Shown: positions 33,426 through 45,256, numbered from the stretch's first letter. The stretch: 64,000 nt of DNA from Trichoplusia ni (GCF_003590095.1 NC_039492.1:2418001-2482000); one strand, 5' to 3'. Numbers and translations are program-made. The notes: generated from the sequence alone by a model not told the origin.

Positions 33426-35606
33426 AAAAAATAAACAATATTTAAGCCAGATTTTCAAGCAGTAGGCCATTCCAAAATTTCACATTAACTTTGACCCTTG
33501 ATTTACACGTTTTCGAGCCTTCTTTCCAGTTAAAAGTAGCCTATGAACTTTTTCAAGCCCCAGATAATCTGTGTAAAAATTGTCATTGCATTGCATAGTA
33601 GTTTTTGCGAGAAAGCGGGCTGACAGACCGACAGCCAAATATACTTTCGTATTTATATTTTTAATATGGGGACTAAGCACAGGGACATAAATAGCTAAAA
33701 AAAAATCATGCGATAATTATTCATTCTATCATATGCAATTTTTCTAATATTTCATTCTACCAAACGATCAAAGACGTGGCTCTAAATCGATTGATTAAGC
33801 GAGAGCTATATGTTTAATACTACTCTGAGGTTTCTGTATAAGTAAGTCTACTAAAGAAAAACTGCTTCGACAAAAAAATATCACCCTGAAATACTCTTTG
33901 ATGATATGGCGGCAACATCAGTACATTATCTATAAAATATTTACTTTCTGGGTCAAAGTTCATGTGAAACGAACGCCCGCGCCGCCGGTGGACGGACGGA
34001 TGGACAGACGGAGATGCGTTCCGTTCTAACGCTGTGTGTACGGAACCTTAAGATAAAAATAACTTTTAGATATAATTGTGCCCAACAGATGCTTTATCTT
34101 TTTCTAGGTCGAAAGAAAACAAAGCAAACAGATTCAAATGAAATACTATGTAGGTACCTATATACTAGAACTAATCGATGCAGTTTTCGGTAAACAAACA
34201 TTTTACTTATTTAATGCCAGTAATCACAAATCAATCGGATATTCGTACGATTCTGTCGCCTCTAGGGTTTGGATTTGGGATTTTTTTTTATTTATGACCG
34301 TGGATTTTGAATTTATTTATCCTCATTAGCCTTTTTTTTAATGATGTTTCAATAACGTTTGTGACTTTGTTGTTCAGGAAAATTTTTAGTCGGTATCCAT
34401 ACAACATATCTACACCCGAAGTGATTTGCTTCAAAAACCGAAACAAAAGATAAAGCTATCTCAGATTTTCATGGGTAAAGAAAGGAGAAGAATGGGTAAT
34501 ATAACGTATCTACTTTTAAGATTTGTAGTATTTCTTTCTCTTCGACAGTTCAGCATACTTCTTTAGCAGGTGTAGTGCGCTGTGCGATATAGAAACATTG
34601 ATGAATGAGAAATGGGAAAGGCAACCTCGCAACTCTTTCACTAAAGTGTAAGTTATGACATGTATGCTTTCGAAAACGTACGTACATTAGTAAGTAACCG
34701 ACATTAATCATCAGATTTTCGAAAAGCCGATTAATTAGCCTCATAAATAATCGGCTTTTCGGATATCACTCACTGAACATTATAAAGATTTTCAGGAACT
34801 TCAACATTTGAACTTTAAAGTAGTGGTGTCATTTATAGCCTTGAATGTGATATTCTCGGTTGTCAAAGTGTTCATAAAATATACAATATTCTTCTTTTTA
34901 GTATCCTGGCAAATATGAGCAGACCTGTCTGGATTTAGCTGTCCCTTTTGAGCCACAATGAAAGTGAAGCAATAAGTAGGTACTTTCCTTACATTCACAA
35001 AAATGTTAAGGTATCCGCATATATCATAATGAATGAGGAATATAGTTATGGTAATGTAGGTACGTATCTACGCGTTGAGTATGTTAATGATTCAGTGGCG
35101 CGCTTCGCTTTTGACATATATCCACGACACAACAGCGTGATAGGTAAGTAAATAATAATATTGCAATAGATACACTTATTAGTAATGAAAGGTTTTCTCA
35201 TGAAGAGTATTCCCCTACCTAATGGAATTATTTTCAACATGCATTGTTACTCTGTTATTAACTACTTTGATTTAAATATAAATTTTCAATACAATTCTGA
35301 TCAGAAGCTTGTCCAACCAAGGATAAAGTTTTACGAAGCTACTAATATAATTGTTAATACAGACGATATTAGAGCGCCGGTGGGTTTGTGGCTCCGTGCT
35401 AGGGTCGCAGTATGAGGAGCAGGCGGCAGCGCGTCCCGAAGAGTCCCCGCGGCCGTGATCTGTGCCACTCGGTCAGTGTGACGTGCAGTCAGTGTGAGCG
35501 AAGTGAAGGACGCGAGTATATTAGTCGACCCTGCGCTAACGCACGCGGCGCACCCCGAGCCCCGACAGTTTCCAGTCAGCCGCCGTAAGGAGTGCTCGTG
35601 TGCAAG
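33426..35606. other. Upstream region of cytochrome b5 gene 1
   Basis: AT-rich, containing a 14-bp inverted repeat at 34720-34761. Two initiator-like CAGTGTGA words occur just before the gene (TCAGT at about 35472 and 35489). No coding signature. Confidence 0.45.
34720..34761. repeat. 14-bp perfect inverted repeat
   Basis: CGAAAAGCCGATTA (34720-34733) and TAATCGGCTTTTCG (34748-34761) with a 14-bp spacer. Stand-alone hairpin or MITE remnant. Confidence 0.75.
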
Positions 35607-35993
35607 ATGGCCGACACTAAGTTCACGCGCAAGGAGATCGAGGAACGCAACCATCGCGGAAACGCGGCCATCATCATCGACAACGTGGTGTATGATGTGA
35701 CCGAGTTTTTTGATGACCACCCGGGCGGCGTGGACGTGCTGTTGGACAATGCTGGCAAGGACGCGTCCAAATGTTTTCATGACGTGGGTCACAGTGACAT
35801 CGCGCTCGACTGGCGCCAGAAGTTTGTGATAGGCGAAGTGGTGGACGAAGACCGGCGCGAGGTGCTGGAGCGGCCGGCGGCCGTGCTACAGCAGGCCGAG
35901 CCGCTGTCGCTGGCAGCGCTGGCGAGCGTGTGGGGCCCGCCGCTACTGCTGGCCCTGCTGGCAGCGCTCCTCTACTCTTACCTGTTCCCGTAG
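35607..35993 (+). CDS. Cyt-b5: Cytochrome b5, gene 1 (single exon)
   Basis: 128 aa, uninterrupted by introns. Cytochrome b5 is a tail-anchored haem protein on the cytosolic face of the ER (or outer mitochondrial membrane) that gives electrons to acyl-CoA desaturases, elongation steps and some P450s. Seen: FTRKEIEERNHRGNAAIIID, VVYDVTEFFDDHPGG with haem ligand His38, GKDASKCFHDVGHS with second ligand His62, then an acidic/hinge region and one C-terminal hydrophobic anchor (about 103-126, ending LLALLAALLYSYLFP). The ATG in CAAGATGGCC is chosen; the in-frame stretch from 35592 lacks an ATG start. It is diverged from genes 2 and 3, differing notably after residue 40 and in the anchor. Confidence 0.95.
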   Translation: MADTKFTRKEIEERNHRGNAAIIIDNVVYDVTEFFDDHPGGVDVLLDNAGKDASKCFHDVGHSDIALDWRQKFVIGEVVDEDRREVLERPAAVLQQAEPLSLAALASVWGPPLLLALLAALLYSYLFP

Positions 35994-38164
35994 CCGCCTC
36001 TCATCACGCGGAGGCGCTTCTTCTCTGCCCTGGCGTAATTGTTTAAATCTACCCTCTCTGAGGTTTTGTGATAATAATTTGGGTAAAACGACTGTTAAAT
36101 AATTTTTGAAATGGTGTGGTCTTAGACTTAAGTATAGGGGACCAAAAGTTAGTTTAGTGGTCGCGGATAGAAAAATCTTGCGTTTTGCCACACATACTGC
36201 GATGTAGTCTGCGCTGTTGACGACGGATCAGGCGCTGGACAAATGGACACCAGTGCAATATACCGTACTGAGGGGTTCTGTGTAATTGTAGTAATGATCA
36301 TAGTTAAATAATGGTGCTGCTGTTGAGATATTGTTGAATAATGCGTAGATGCGTGTAAACTTAAGTAATGTTAAGCATTAAAGGTCAAATTAATTCATTT
36401 ACTGGTAGTATTATTTCTGACCCGATATCGTGGTTAATTGTTTTAGATACAGTACGTTATCCAGTCATTTGAAATAGCGTCATAGTTAGTGCTATCCATC
36501 TCGTGCAACAGTGAGCCGCAGTGTAAGAGTCTAGGGGCGGGTGTCCCGGCACGCGCGCCGCGCCGTCGCTGCTCAACTCAAGGTGATCCGGCCTCTCCTT
36601 ACGACGAAAACACACAGTTAACGCACACACTCGCACCTCAATAATTGTATTCAAATGTATGCGAAGAAGTTTAAGCCATTGTTGTAGTGTTATTGCTGTA
36701 CCATTACGATGACGACTTGATTTAGATTATCGACTGATTAAAAGAAATTCACTTGCAAATGAAGAAATACATGAGGTATATACATAAATAATTATATTTA
36801 AGTATGGAGGTAGAGACTCACAAGTAGCACAAGTTATAATAGTGTATCGCGACACGTCACTCGGCAAGTGACATGTTGCGGCGATGGAAGCGGGAGCCGC
36901 GTCGTGCTGTGAGGTGTTGTGGTGATGGTGCGAGTTAGAACCAAGCCAGTAGTGAACAAACGAGTCCCGGCTGACAAGGTCGACTACTAAAGTTAGCGGC
37001 CGCTTCCGACACGACTCGGCATTGTAAACACTTACACTTTTTGAATTTACATCACTCAGCTATTACTTTGTTAGAGTTAGGTGTGTACTGTGTATCAAAT
37101 GTTTTTCATTTAGTGTACTCATACAAGACTTCTTGATAACTAGTTGACCCGTGTGTGGACACGGGACAATACCACTTCGTTGAACAATTTTGGCCGTTCT
37201 GACCGATTTTGGAAAAGAAGGCTAGTCTTGTTAGGCACGTGCCCGAAACTCGCTGTTCCCAACTATTACAGCCCGATGGAACGGTAATCCGAGGCAAGTG
37301 TCATTTTACCTGCCTCCCAAAACAAGAAAGCTGTTTTGTTCAAATTATATAATTAACAAAAGTGATGAAAAAAACATTGACTAATAACACCAGCTCATAT
37401 ACTGTCCAACTGCTGGGCACAGGTTTCTTCCACATTGGATGATGTCCTCCTGTTAATATTATTTATGGAGTCGGTATTTGGTTACTTGATGGTGCTCCCT
37501 CTTCCGCACCTAGACACCAAATTGGCCAGTTTCTGTAGCGTGGTTCCGGGAGGTACTTAGTCCAATGCTGCACAACCATTAATAGTTTTTGGATAAATGG
37601 TGTTTGTTTATTTATTGTAAAAACGCTGCCGGCCCCTGCCTTTCCCCTGTACCGATGCGAACGCAACTCGGCATTGCTACTGTCGTAATTGTCTGTGCCT
37701 TGGTCCATTCTTCAAAAATCCACAAAACAATTGAAATGTACTTAAATTATTAAGTATATGTCTAAGTATCGATCGACTTTTTTTGCAAGGTTGAACTGCA
37801 AAACCTGCCTGCTATATTAATATGGAGATTAATATAGGAGTCATGAATTACCCAAAAAATTTTCTCTTTCTCCCGTTATTAAAATACTATAAATATCTCG
37901 TTTTGGCATTTTAAATAACTTTTCAAAGAACTAATATTGGTAGGTACTCAAATCACTAGTTTCATCACCTAAGTATAGACTTTCGAGTGCCTGCCAGGAA
38001 CTTCAAGATTTAGGGTTTTAGATCGCATATCAGTTTTCAAATACGTTGTAGCAAATATTTAGCTAAAACTTTTTTTTTTCGAATCGTTAACCTACCTGAG
38101 GAGAAGTCTACGCGGTTTAAAGAACCCCTTGTCGCCTTCGCTCCTAGAACTACTGGTTCGTATT
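35994..38164. other. Spacer between cytochrome b5 genes 1 and 2
   Basis: Holds the gene 1 3' UTR. A patch at 37235-37290 (CTCGCTGTTCCCAACTATTA, CCCGATGGAACGGTAATCCG) resembles a lepidopteran repeat also hinted at in INTS9 intron 2. No gene was seen. Confidence 0.4.
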
Positions 38165-38325
38165 TGCAGTTGACTGATGAGGTCACCATGCCAAACTCAC
38201 TGAGCGGAAGCGTCGCTGGTTTGATGCCTGAGTAGGATAAGCATTTATGTGATTCACGAATGGTTGTCCTATCTGAGTGTCTTTGTGCATGTGACTTGAA
38301 TGTTTGTGAAGTCCCCGCGACACCA
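38165..38325 (+). mobile_element. SINE-like fragment (forward relative to its own promoter)
   Basis: GATGAGGTCACCATGCCAAA, then CTGGTTTGATGCCTGAGTAG (degraded B box), GATAAGCATTTATGTGATTC and CATGTGACTTGAATGTTTGT. It is the reverse complement of the arrangement at 15330, 23490 and 41430. Confidence 0.65.
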
Positions 38326-38563
38326 GGATTATTTTTTTATAAAAACACATTAAAAATGTTGTAGTACCTTCTCGAGCGCACGTGTCATTCATTCATCATC
38401 ATATGAACGGTGAAATTTACAGTTAACTATTAGAATTTTCGGCTTTGGTTCACAGTGTACTGTTTGAACGGAACCTCTTTCGCGTATCCAATGTAAGCCA
38501 TCCTGAGTAAGCGTAACACAGGAAAGCGGAGTCCGTACACAGCTTAACAATTATGATGATATT

Positions 38564-39257
38564 TGTTTATCAGCTGGCGAGCGCAGGCGGGGCGGCAGTG
38601 GGGCTGTGCGGCGCGGAGGGGGGGAGGGAGAGGCGCACGCGATGCTCTGCGTACGGACAGCGCGGGCCGCGTTTCTCGACACTCGTCAGTCAGCCGCTCA
38701 GCCCCAAGCACGCCGCGCGCCGCCATGACCGTCAAGCAATACACTCGAGAGGAGATCTCCAAGTGGGACACCAAGAAGGAGAATGTCTTCATCATAGACA
38801 ACGTGGTGTACAACGTGACCGAGTTCCTGGACGAGCATCCCGGAGGACACGAAGTGCTCGTCAACCTCGCCGGAAAAGACGCCTCCGAGGACTTCGATGA
38901 CGTCGGCCACAGCCTGGACGCCAAGGAGCTCATGAAGAAGTACGTGGTCGGCGAGCTGGTGGAGGCGGACCGGGTGCAGCTGCAGAAGCGCCACGTGGCC
39001 TGGGAGGACAGCAAAGTCGAGGGCGACACCGGCTTCACCAGCTCGTGGAAGTTCCCCGTGCTGCTGGGCATCGTGGTCACCGTGCTCTACTCGTACCTGT
39101 TCGGCTAGCGCTTGGCTGACGCTCGCCCGGCGCTCAGCTCGGCTCATCAGGCGGTCACTGGACTCTGTGGATGTGTGTGGACATTCCCTATCGTTACGGA
39201 AGGCTGTATGTAAATACGAAGGTTTTGTGAATTATTTATACCTATGTATATCGTGAT
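38564..39257 (+). repeat. Duplicated cytochrome b5 unit, copy 1
   Basis: 694 bp matching 43727-44420 at a constant offset of 5163 bp, so no indels. By eye I count about ten substitutions: three upstream of the ATG, three in the coding region, four in the 3' UTR. The match starts at TGTTTATCAG and stops at GTGATA. Confidence 0.93.
38725..39108 (+). CDS. Cyt-b5: Cytochrome b5, gene 2 (single exon)
   Basis: 127 aa, same ER electron-carrier role as gene 1. Seen: YTREEISKWDTKKENVFIID, VVYNVTEFLDEHPGGHEVL with haem ligand His38, GKDASEDFDDVGHS with His62, and a C-terminal anchor (about 108-126, FPVLLGIVVTVLYSYLFG). No intron interrupts the coding region. TCAGT at 38686-38690, 35 bp before the ATG, could be the initiator, which would put the GC-rich 120 bp upstream in the core promoter. 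It differs from gene 3 only by Leu86 (Val there). Long antisense open frames arise from its GC-rich codons. Confidence 0.95.
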   Translation: MTVKQYTREEISKWDTKKENVFIIDNVVYNVTEFLDEHPGGHEVLVNLAGKDASEDFDDVGHSLDAKELMKKYVVGELVEADRVQLQKRHVAWEDSKVEGDTGFTSSWKFPVLLGIVVTVLYSYLFG

Positions 39258-41429
39258 AAAAAAATTTGTTTTGTTTCCTACGGAGGACCAACGTTTTGCG
39301 TATTGAATGAGTTACGTAATGTTTACGTTTGTGTTTATGAGTGAAGCGGTGACGGCGCGACAACATTCCAGCATCAAATCTAATCACGTGATGTTTGTCA
39401 ATAACTAATTTTTGAATAATTCCAATCAAGGCCACAAAAGCATCTGATTAGATTGCTATCACCTAGTTATTAAGTACCTATTACCTGAGTTTGTATAATT
39501 TTGATATATTTTGAAATAAAAAAGCTGATATCTTACTGATGATTATTTTATTGATGAAGCACATTATTACTATTTTTTATTAACAAGAAAATATTTTAAT
39601 GTATTAATTTCAAAATGACCTTTCGATACGCTACAAATCTGCGACAGTGTAGATTGACTCTATTCGTAGCGTCGTAAATATCCAGAAACATTTCATGTAT
39701 ACTTATTAATGGAGATGTTCTATTAGATATACACGTATTGTGCAAAGACTTTGCCTAAATAAAATGCTGAAGTCTGCTGATTCAGTGATTGAAGTATTAA
39801 TATAACAATATTTACATAATAACTGATTGGTGAGTGTTATCATCACGGTCACTGCCGCACGATGTTCGCAAATGACCATGACTATTGCAGGATATCGCAT
39901 CTCTCTCTTAAAAAGTTTTAATAAACACCTATATGAGATATTTGGGACAATTAATATTGGGCTGTATAAAAGCATTCACAAATCACAAACATCCAAATTC
40001 ATATCGCTAGTGGTCAGAAGAAGAGTCGCGGTTACAGGAGCAGATCTCGAGCATGTCCCTCACTGGCGCGCTCACGCACGGCTCCCACAGCGTCACTCAC
40101 AGCCGCCCCGTCAGCGCGTCACCTTGCACCGCTCTCGCGAACACAGTCCAATATGAGTACCTAGTTCTGTTTCAGGTTGAGGTGACACTTATGACAATAC
40201 ACTCTGACAAATTCAAGAGGTAACAGAACGTAGCCTTGATCGTCTTTCGTCGCAAAAGTAACTTACTGCTGTACTTGTGGATTCGGTTTGAATCCTTGGT
40301 CAAAATAGATCGCTCAATAGGAATTTTTGTTGGAAGTTTCCAGTCCGAAGTTTCAACTGACAGTATTTAGCAGCAGGGTTTCGTTTTTAAAAGCTGAATA
40401 CAGAACCCTAAAAACTACAGACATCTAAATTGCAAACGATGTTTTATTGTTGCTATATATACTTTTTGCGTCACTTGCATTGATGTAAAAAATCTAAATT
40501 AAGCCAATTAATCTAATGCCCATATAAAGCAAAGGAAAAGATTATACTCGATGTTTTTAAAGAACATTCTAGAGAATACAATCAGAATATTCAGCACCGT
40601 TTTTGGTACAAATATTTGTCAAGTAAATCAAAACCTATAGGGAATTTCCTGCTTGTCCTATGGTCACATTAGGGGGGCCGGGACGCATAATCAGTTAACA
40701 ACTCAAGAAGAATCCGTTTTTATAGGGAGTGTTGGTTGGGTTCTCGGCACCCATCCCTCGAGAAAAAGTCCAAAAGCCTAAGGTCTGCTAGATTCACTTA
40801 GAGCATGCGCAGGTGGTCCCGAGACTTCAAATTAGTTACTTCTTAAATAGATCCGTCGATACATATTTATTAGAGCACTTCGAACCTGCAGTGCAACTGA
40901 GACCAGACTAGCGTGGTCATCTCACTCTGCATGGAAACGCTGGGACACTGATAGGTACTTCTACTGAGCCTGGGACCCTCCGTAGTCACACATAGTTTGT
41001 TAATCACTACGTACAATCACACAGCCGCAAATAATAAACCAGTCGCTAAGCTAGCTCGCTGGCGTGGTCAAGGTCGTGTCCCAGTCAGTAATGATGATTG
41101 TGTATTTTTGAAGCAGATATTAATTTAGTCGTAAACATGTACATACGTCAATATAATATTTTACAGCGTTTAACTTTTGATTTTAAACACATACCTACAA
41201 CAATGCGTAACTATAAACATATGCAACATCCACAGTAGTAATTCGACACTAAGCGTCAGTTATGACTGAATCGAACAAAAAAACCCAGGTATGTATAAGA
41301 ACTTTCACTGCAGACCAGAGGCTTTAGAGACTCATTGTCTTTTGAAGACCACTTCGTGATTTTAGGATTTCCTGCAATTCCACTGGTAAAATATTAAAAA
41401 TGAAAAGATCGTTACACCTCCCCGTCGCG
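39258..41429. other. Spacer after cytochrome b5 gene 2
   Basis: AT-rich with one CG-rich patch at about 40020-40145 (GGAGCAGATCTCGAGCATGT..GGCTCCCACAGCGTCAC). A loosely similar patch lies at 48325-48390 (CTCGAGC, GCTCCCACAATGTCAC). No coding signature. Confidence 0.4.
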
Positions 41430-41590
41430 GAAGGTTTCACAAACATTCAGGTTATACATATAGCCAAGACATCCAGACTCGAAACAAGCATTGGTAGATC
41501 ACAGAAATACTTGTCCTCCTCGGGTCTCGAATTCGCGAGCTTCGTGCAGAGTTGGTCTGGTGTGGTTAGCCATATCATGCAGTCAGGATA
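41430..41590 (-). mobile_element. tRNA-derived SINE fragment
   Basis: GGTTTCACAAACATTCAGGT, CATCCAGACTCGAAACAAGC, ATTGGTAGATCACAGAAATA, CGGGTCTCGAATTCGCGAGC and a GGTGTGGTTAGCC..CATGCAGTCAG end. Same family as 15330 and 23490. Confidence 0.65.
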
Positions 41591-42635
41591 TTTCGTAAAT
41601 ACTTAGTTTTCGTCTAATTTATCACCGAAAACTTTCTAATGTCAAATCGTGCCAAATTTGACTATGCGTTTATACAATGCATATTTTTTTGTAGGGTATT
41701 CTTTTAAGTTTTGTCACCTAGTTAATTGATGATGGCTAATGTGATTGGGGATGGACAAAATATAATTGCATGCGAGATGCGGTGGCAGTAGAAGAGGGCC
41801 TCAAATCCTTTATCTTCATAAAGAAAATTGGAGATTGGATCACAAGGATGCACGGCAGAGCAAAGTGCTACACTTGCGCTATTATCGGGCTGACGTTGAC
41901 TTTGAGCTTCAGTGGCTTGGATGACCACTTTATTTAAACCGAAATCTTTGTAAATACAAAGAAATAATTAAGGATGGGACATTCAAGTTGACATTTGTCG
42001 GGTATACCACAGAGTTGAGACTCTGAGTTCCCGGCTTTTCTCGTCTTGCTGACGGGAAATACGTGCAATGTCAAAATCAACTTGTTAGGATAATCCACCA
42101 ACAGTTTGGTTTGAACTTATTTCTTTACTCTGAGGTGCCGTATTTGGGAATGTCCTCAAACTCAGTTCTTGAAAAAATGGTCCTAGCACATTTCACAAGG
42201 ATCGATCTATCATCACAGTATTGTTTCCAATAAGCTCGATATAGTGATGCTGGATCGATCAGAGATATTACCAAGGAGCATGTTTTTCTTTAATCAATTA
42301 ATTTCTTTAGTCAGGTGAAAAATTTTGTTTATTTTTTTTCTCAAACCTGTGTCGAATCGTAGGTGTTTAAAAGTGTTTTAGAAACTTGGTAATAACTCAA
42401 AGTTTTCGTTTGAATTGCTGCAACGAGATATTTTTAGTCACGATGACTATGAGTTTATTTAATGCGATGTGTTTCCAATAGATAACGAAATGTTATTATT
42501 GTAAATATGCTGGTATCAGCACGACTCGGCAACTATGAGCGGCGGTACCTTTACCGGTAATGTTGTTCGCGTGTATGAATGCGAACGCACTATAAAATTC
42601 TTCTAGAAGTTGTATCAGTATCGTATAATAGTATC
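41591..42635. other. Spacer
   Basis: AT-rich, no gene or repeat recognised apart from GATCGAT-containing words at about 42203 and 42252. Confidence 0.35.
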
Positions 42636-42932
42636 GTAAGTGATATCATCGTTCGAGACGTCGGTGACACAATAACGAGGCTCAAGTGGACCTGGGCAGG
42701 CCACTTGGCCAGACGAAGTGATGGCAGGTGGACTAAGGCGGTGACAGAATGGTGGCCAAGACAAGGCAAAAGAAGCGTCGGTCGTCCGGGAGCAAGATGG
42801 GTCGATGACATTATAAAGGTCTCGGGTCGAGTCTGGATGAGGTTAGCACAGGACCGTAGAAATTGGCACGAAAAAGGGGAGGCCTATGCCCAGCAGTGGG
42901 AGGATAAAGGCTGTGGATGATGATGATGATGA
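42636..42932 (+). mobile_element. 3' end of a non-LTR retrotransposon (RTE-like)
   Basis: An open frame reads IVRDVGDTITRLKWTWAGHL, then ARRSDGRWTKAVTEWWPRQG, VGRPGARWVDDIIKV and WMRLAQDRRNW, ending WEDKG before a stop. These are the closing residues of the endonuclease-reverse transcriptase typical of abundant lepidopteran LINEs. A (GAT)n run at 42914-42932 follows the stop directly, as expected for an RTE-type 3' tail. Upstream domains are missing, so this is a 5'-truncated dead copy. Confidence 0.85.
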
Positions 42933-43726
42933 AGTGATATCATCATGTCGACCAGCTTATCCGGTGCTGGACCTGGGTAATGGCCTCTCCATACAAAAGG
43001 ACACAGTCTCCTCGAGACTAAGTTTGGTGTCGTTTGATAACTATTGACGAAAACCTTGATCCAACATAAAATAAGCAATCTTAAAAGCTTGTTGCCAAGA
43101 ATATGTAATAATATACATTGTATACTGGGTTGTTTTTAGGGTTGTGTAATCGTGTAATTTCTTTTTTGCAATTCTTTTAATTTGATAACAATATTGTAGT
43201 ATTAATCAAAGAGACCAAAAAATCTCTATGTCTAAATCCATCACCTGAAACACAGTTACTTGTTATGACCGATCTAATGATTGCAAAGGATACCTTAATT
43301 ATGTAAATCCGTTTCGTGGTTCATTTTGTTTTGAGTCTTTAAAGAATACAACATTCAAAAAAGATACGCGAAAAACAAAATTCTTACTTTGCATTAGGGT
43401 AAAACGAAGAAGCACGAAAAATGTTGGATCAAATTTGGAATGATTGGAAAAATGTTGGATCAAATTTTGTACCAAGCTACCTACTTATCCTCTAAGTTAA
43501 GGTATAGAAAATATGGAAACTATAGAAAATATATTGTTCCAAATCAGACATTCACGCGTCGAAAGTCATTGAAATATATTTTTAAAGAACATGTGACAAT
43601 CGGCCAAGAACAATAAATAGCCTTCAGCAAAGTTCAACTTTTACACTTCGTATTTTACTAGTTCAGAGTATGTATGTGCAAGAAATATGTATGACACATA
43701 AGGTTTTGCTTATAAGTCAGCGTGAG
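42933..43726. other. Upstream region of cytochrome b5 gene 3
   Basis: AT-rich and unrelated to the sequence upstream of gene 2. TATAAG at about 43710 lies roughly 20 bp before the duplicated block. It may or may not serve as a TATA element. Confidence 0.35.
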
Positions 43727-44420
43727 TGTTTATCAGCTGGCGAGCGCAGGCGGGGCGGCAGTGGGACGGTGCGGCGCGGAGGGGGGGAGGGAGAGGCGCA
43801 CGCGATGCTCTGCGTACGGACAGCGCGGGCCGCGTTTCTCGACACTCGTCAGTCAGCCGCTCAGCCCCGAGCACGCCGCGCGCCGCCATGACCGTCAAGC
43901 AATACACTCGAGAGGAGATCTCCAAGTGGGACACCAAGAAGGAGAATGTCTTCATCATAGACAACGTGGTGTACAACGTGACCGAGTTCCTGGACGAGCA
44001 TCCCGGAGGACACGAAGTGCTCGTCAACCTCGCCGGCAAAGACGCCTCCGAGGACTTCGACGACGTCGGCCACAGCCTGGACGCCAAGGAGCTCATGAAG
44101 AAGTACGTGGTCGGCGAGCTGGTGGAGGCGGACCGGGTGCAGGTGCAGAAGCGCCACGTGGCCTGGGAGGACAGCAAAGTCGAGGGCGACACCGGCTTCA
44201 CCAGCTCGTGGAAGTTCCCCGTGCTGCTGGGCATCGTGGTCACCGTGCTCTACTCGTACCTGTTCGGCTAGCGCTTGGCTGACGCTCGCCCGGCGCTCAG
44301 CTCGGCTCATCAGGCGGTCACTGGACTCTGTGGATGTGTGTGGACATTCCCTATCGTTAAGGACGGCTATATGTAAATACGAAGGTTTTGTGAATTATTT
44401 ATACCTATGTATATTGTGAT
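43727..44420 (+). repeat. Duplicated cytochrome b5 unit, copy 2
   Basis: Partner of 38564-39257. Both borders are abrupt, with different flanks on each side, and no target duplication or poly(A) tract is visible at the edges. Confidence 0.93.
43888..44271 (+). CDS. Cyt-b5: Cytochrome b5, gene 3 (recent duplicate of gene 2)
   Basis: 127 aa, single exon, three nucleotide differences from gene 2 in 384: two silent (GGA/GGC in AGK, GAT/GAC in FDD) and one giving Val86 for Leu. Both haem ligands (His38, His62), the acidic docking face and the membrane anchor are intact, so it should be functional. The initiator-like TCAGT (43849-43853) and GC-rich leader are shared, but the distal flank is not, so expression may differ. 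ATTAAA at about 44427 may be its poly(A) signal. Confidence 0.95.
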   Translation: MTVKQYTREEISKWDTKKENVFIIDNVVYNVTEFLDEHPGGHEVLVNLAGKDASEDFDDVGHSLDAKELMKKYVVGELVEADRVQVQKRHVAWEDSKVEGDTGFTSSWKFPVLLGIVVTVLYSYLFG

Positions 44421-45256
44421 ATATGATTAAAGTATTTTGTATAATTTTAAACCAATTCGTTTAAGATTCATCTGTTGAGTTATACAGACAGGTTCTATCC
44501 CTAGTTCCCCTAAGGTTTCCCTAGCAAACCTTTCCGGTTCTAGTATTTCAATCCATCTTTGAGAGTACATTGTATTGTTTTTCATTAAAAGAAATATCGT
44601 ACCCTTGTGAGGTTCGTGAGATATGATGTTGCGTTATCACTTACAACCTGTTATCGTTTGTGTATTATTGACTTATTACGTATTGTCATCATACGCCACA
44701 AGTTTTGTTGGTATCAGTTACCTACATGTAATTAAACATTTTTTTACCTATTTTTTTTTTCAAATTATATCCTATCGATAGAGATAACTTGATAGCGATT
44801 TTAATTAAAAAAGAAAGAAAGTCTTAGTTCAACAAATAGGGGGTCTGTAAACGATCGCCTCACAGACACAATCGCCTGAAACTAACCCTGAAACGCCAAA
44901 ACTGGAGTTTTGCGGGCAGTCTTAATTGGTGCAGATTGTAGATTAGTCGGATCTATAGAAGCCAATTCTTATAAGTGATAACTCGTGACACGTGTGGACG
45001 TGGAGCGCCCTCCACCTGCACCTCAGGGGACAGACGGAGACCAACGTTACTGGCCGGAAACTCGTCTCATCACGAATGTTCGAGCCGTTTTATGGACTTT
45101 GACACCTATTTAGAAGATGTGCTATCTTAGTCCAAACTCCAAAGTGCTCGATCATTACGTTATAATATATCCTTGACTGATCTGCTCTAATGACAACTAC
45201 TGGTATACACAATCATACAAATAAATTTTTCGACAAAATTTAGTTGTAGATATATC
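44421..45256. other. Spacer
   Basis: Start of a 13-kb gene desert. No recognised element until the repeat at 45257. Confidence 0.35.

Noticed and set aside
43861..44310. 149-aa antisense frame conserved in both cytochrome b5 copies
   Set aside because: Conserved only because the sense strand was recently duplicated; shadow of GC-rich codons.
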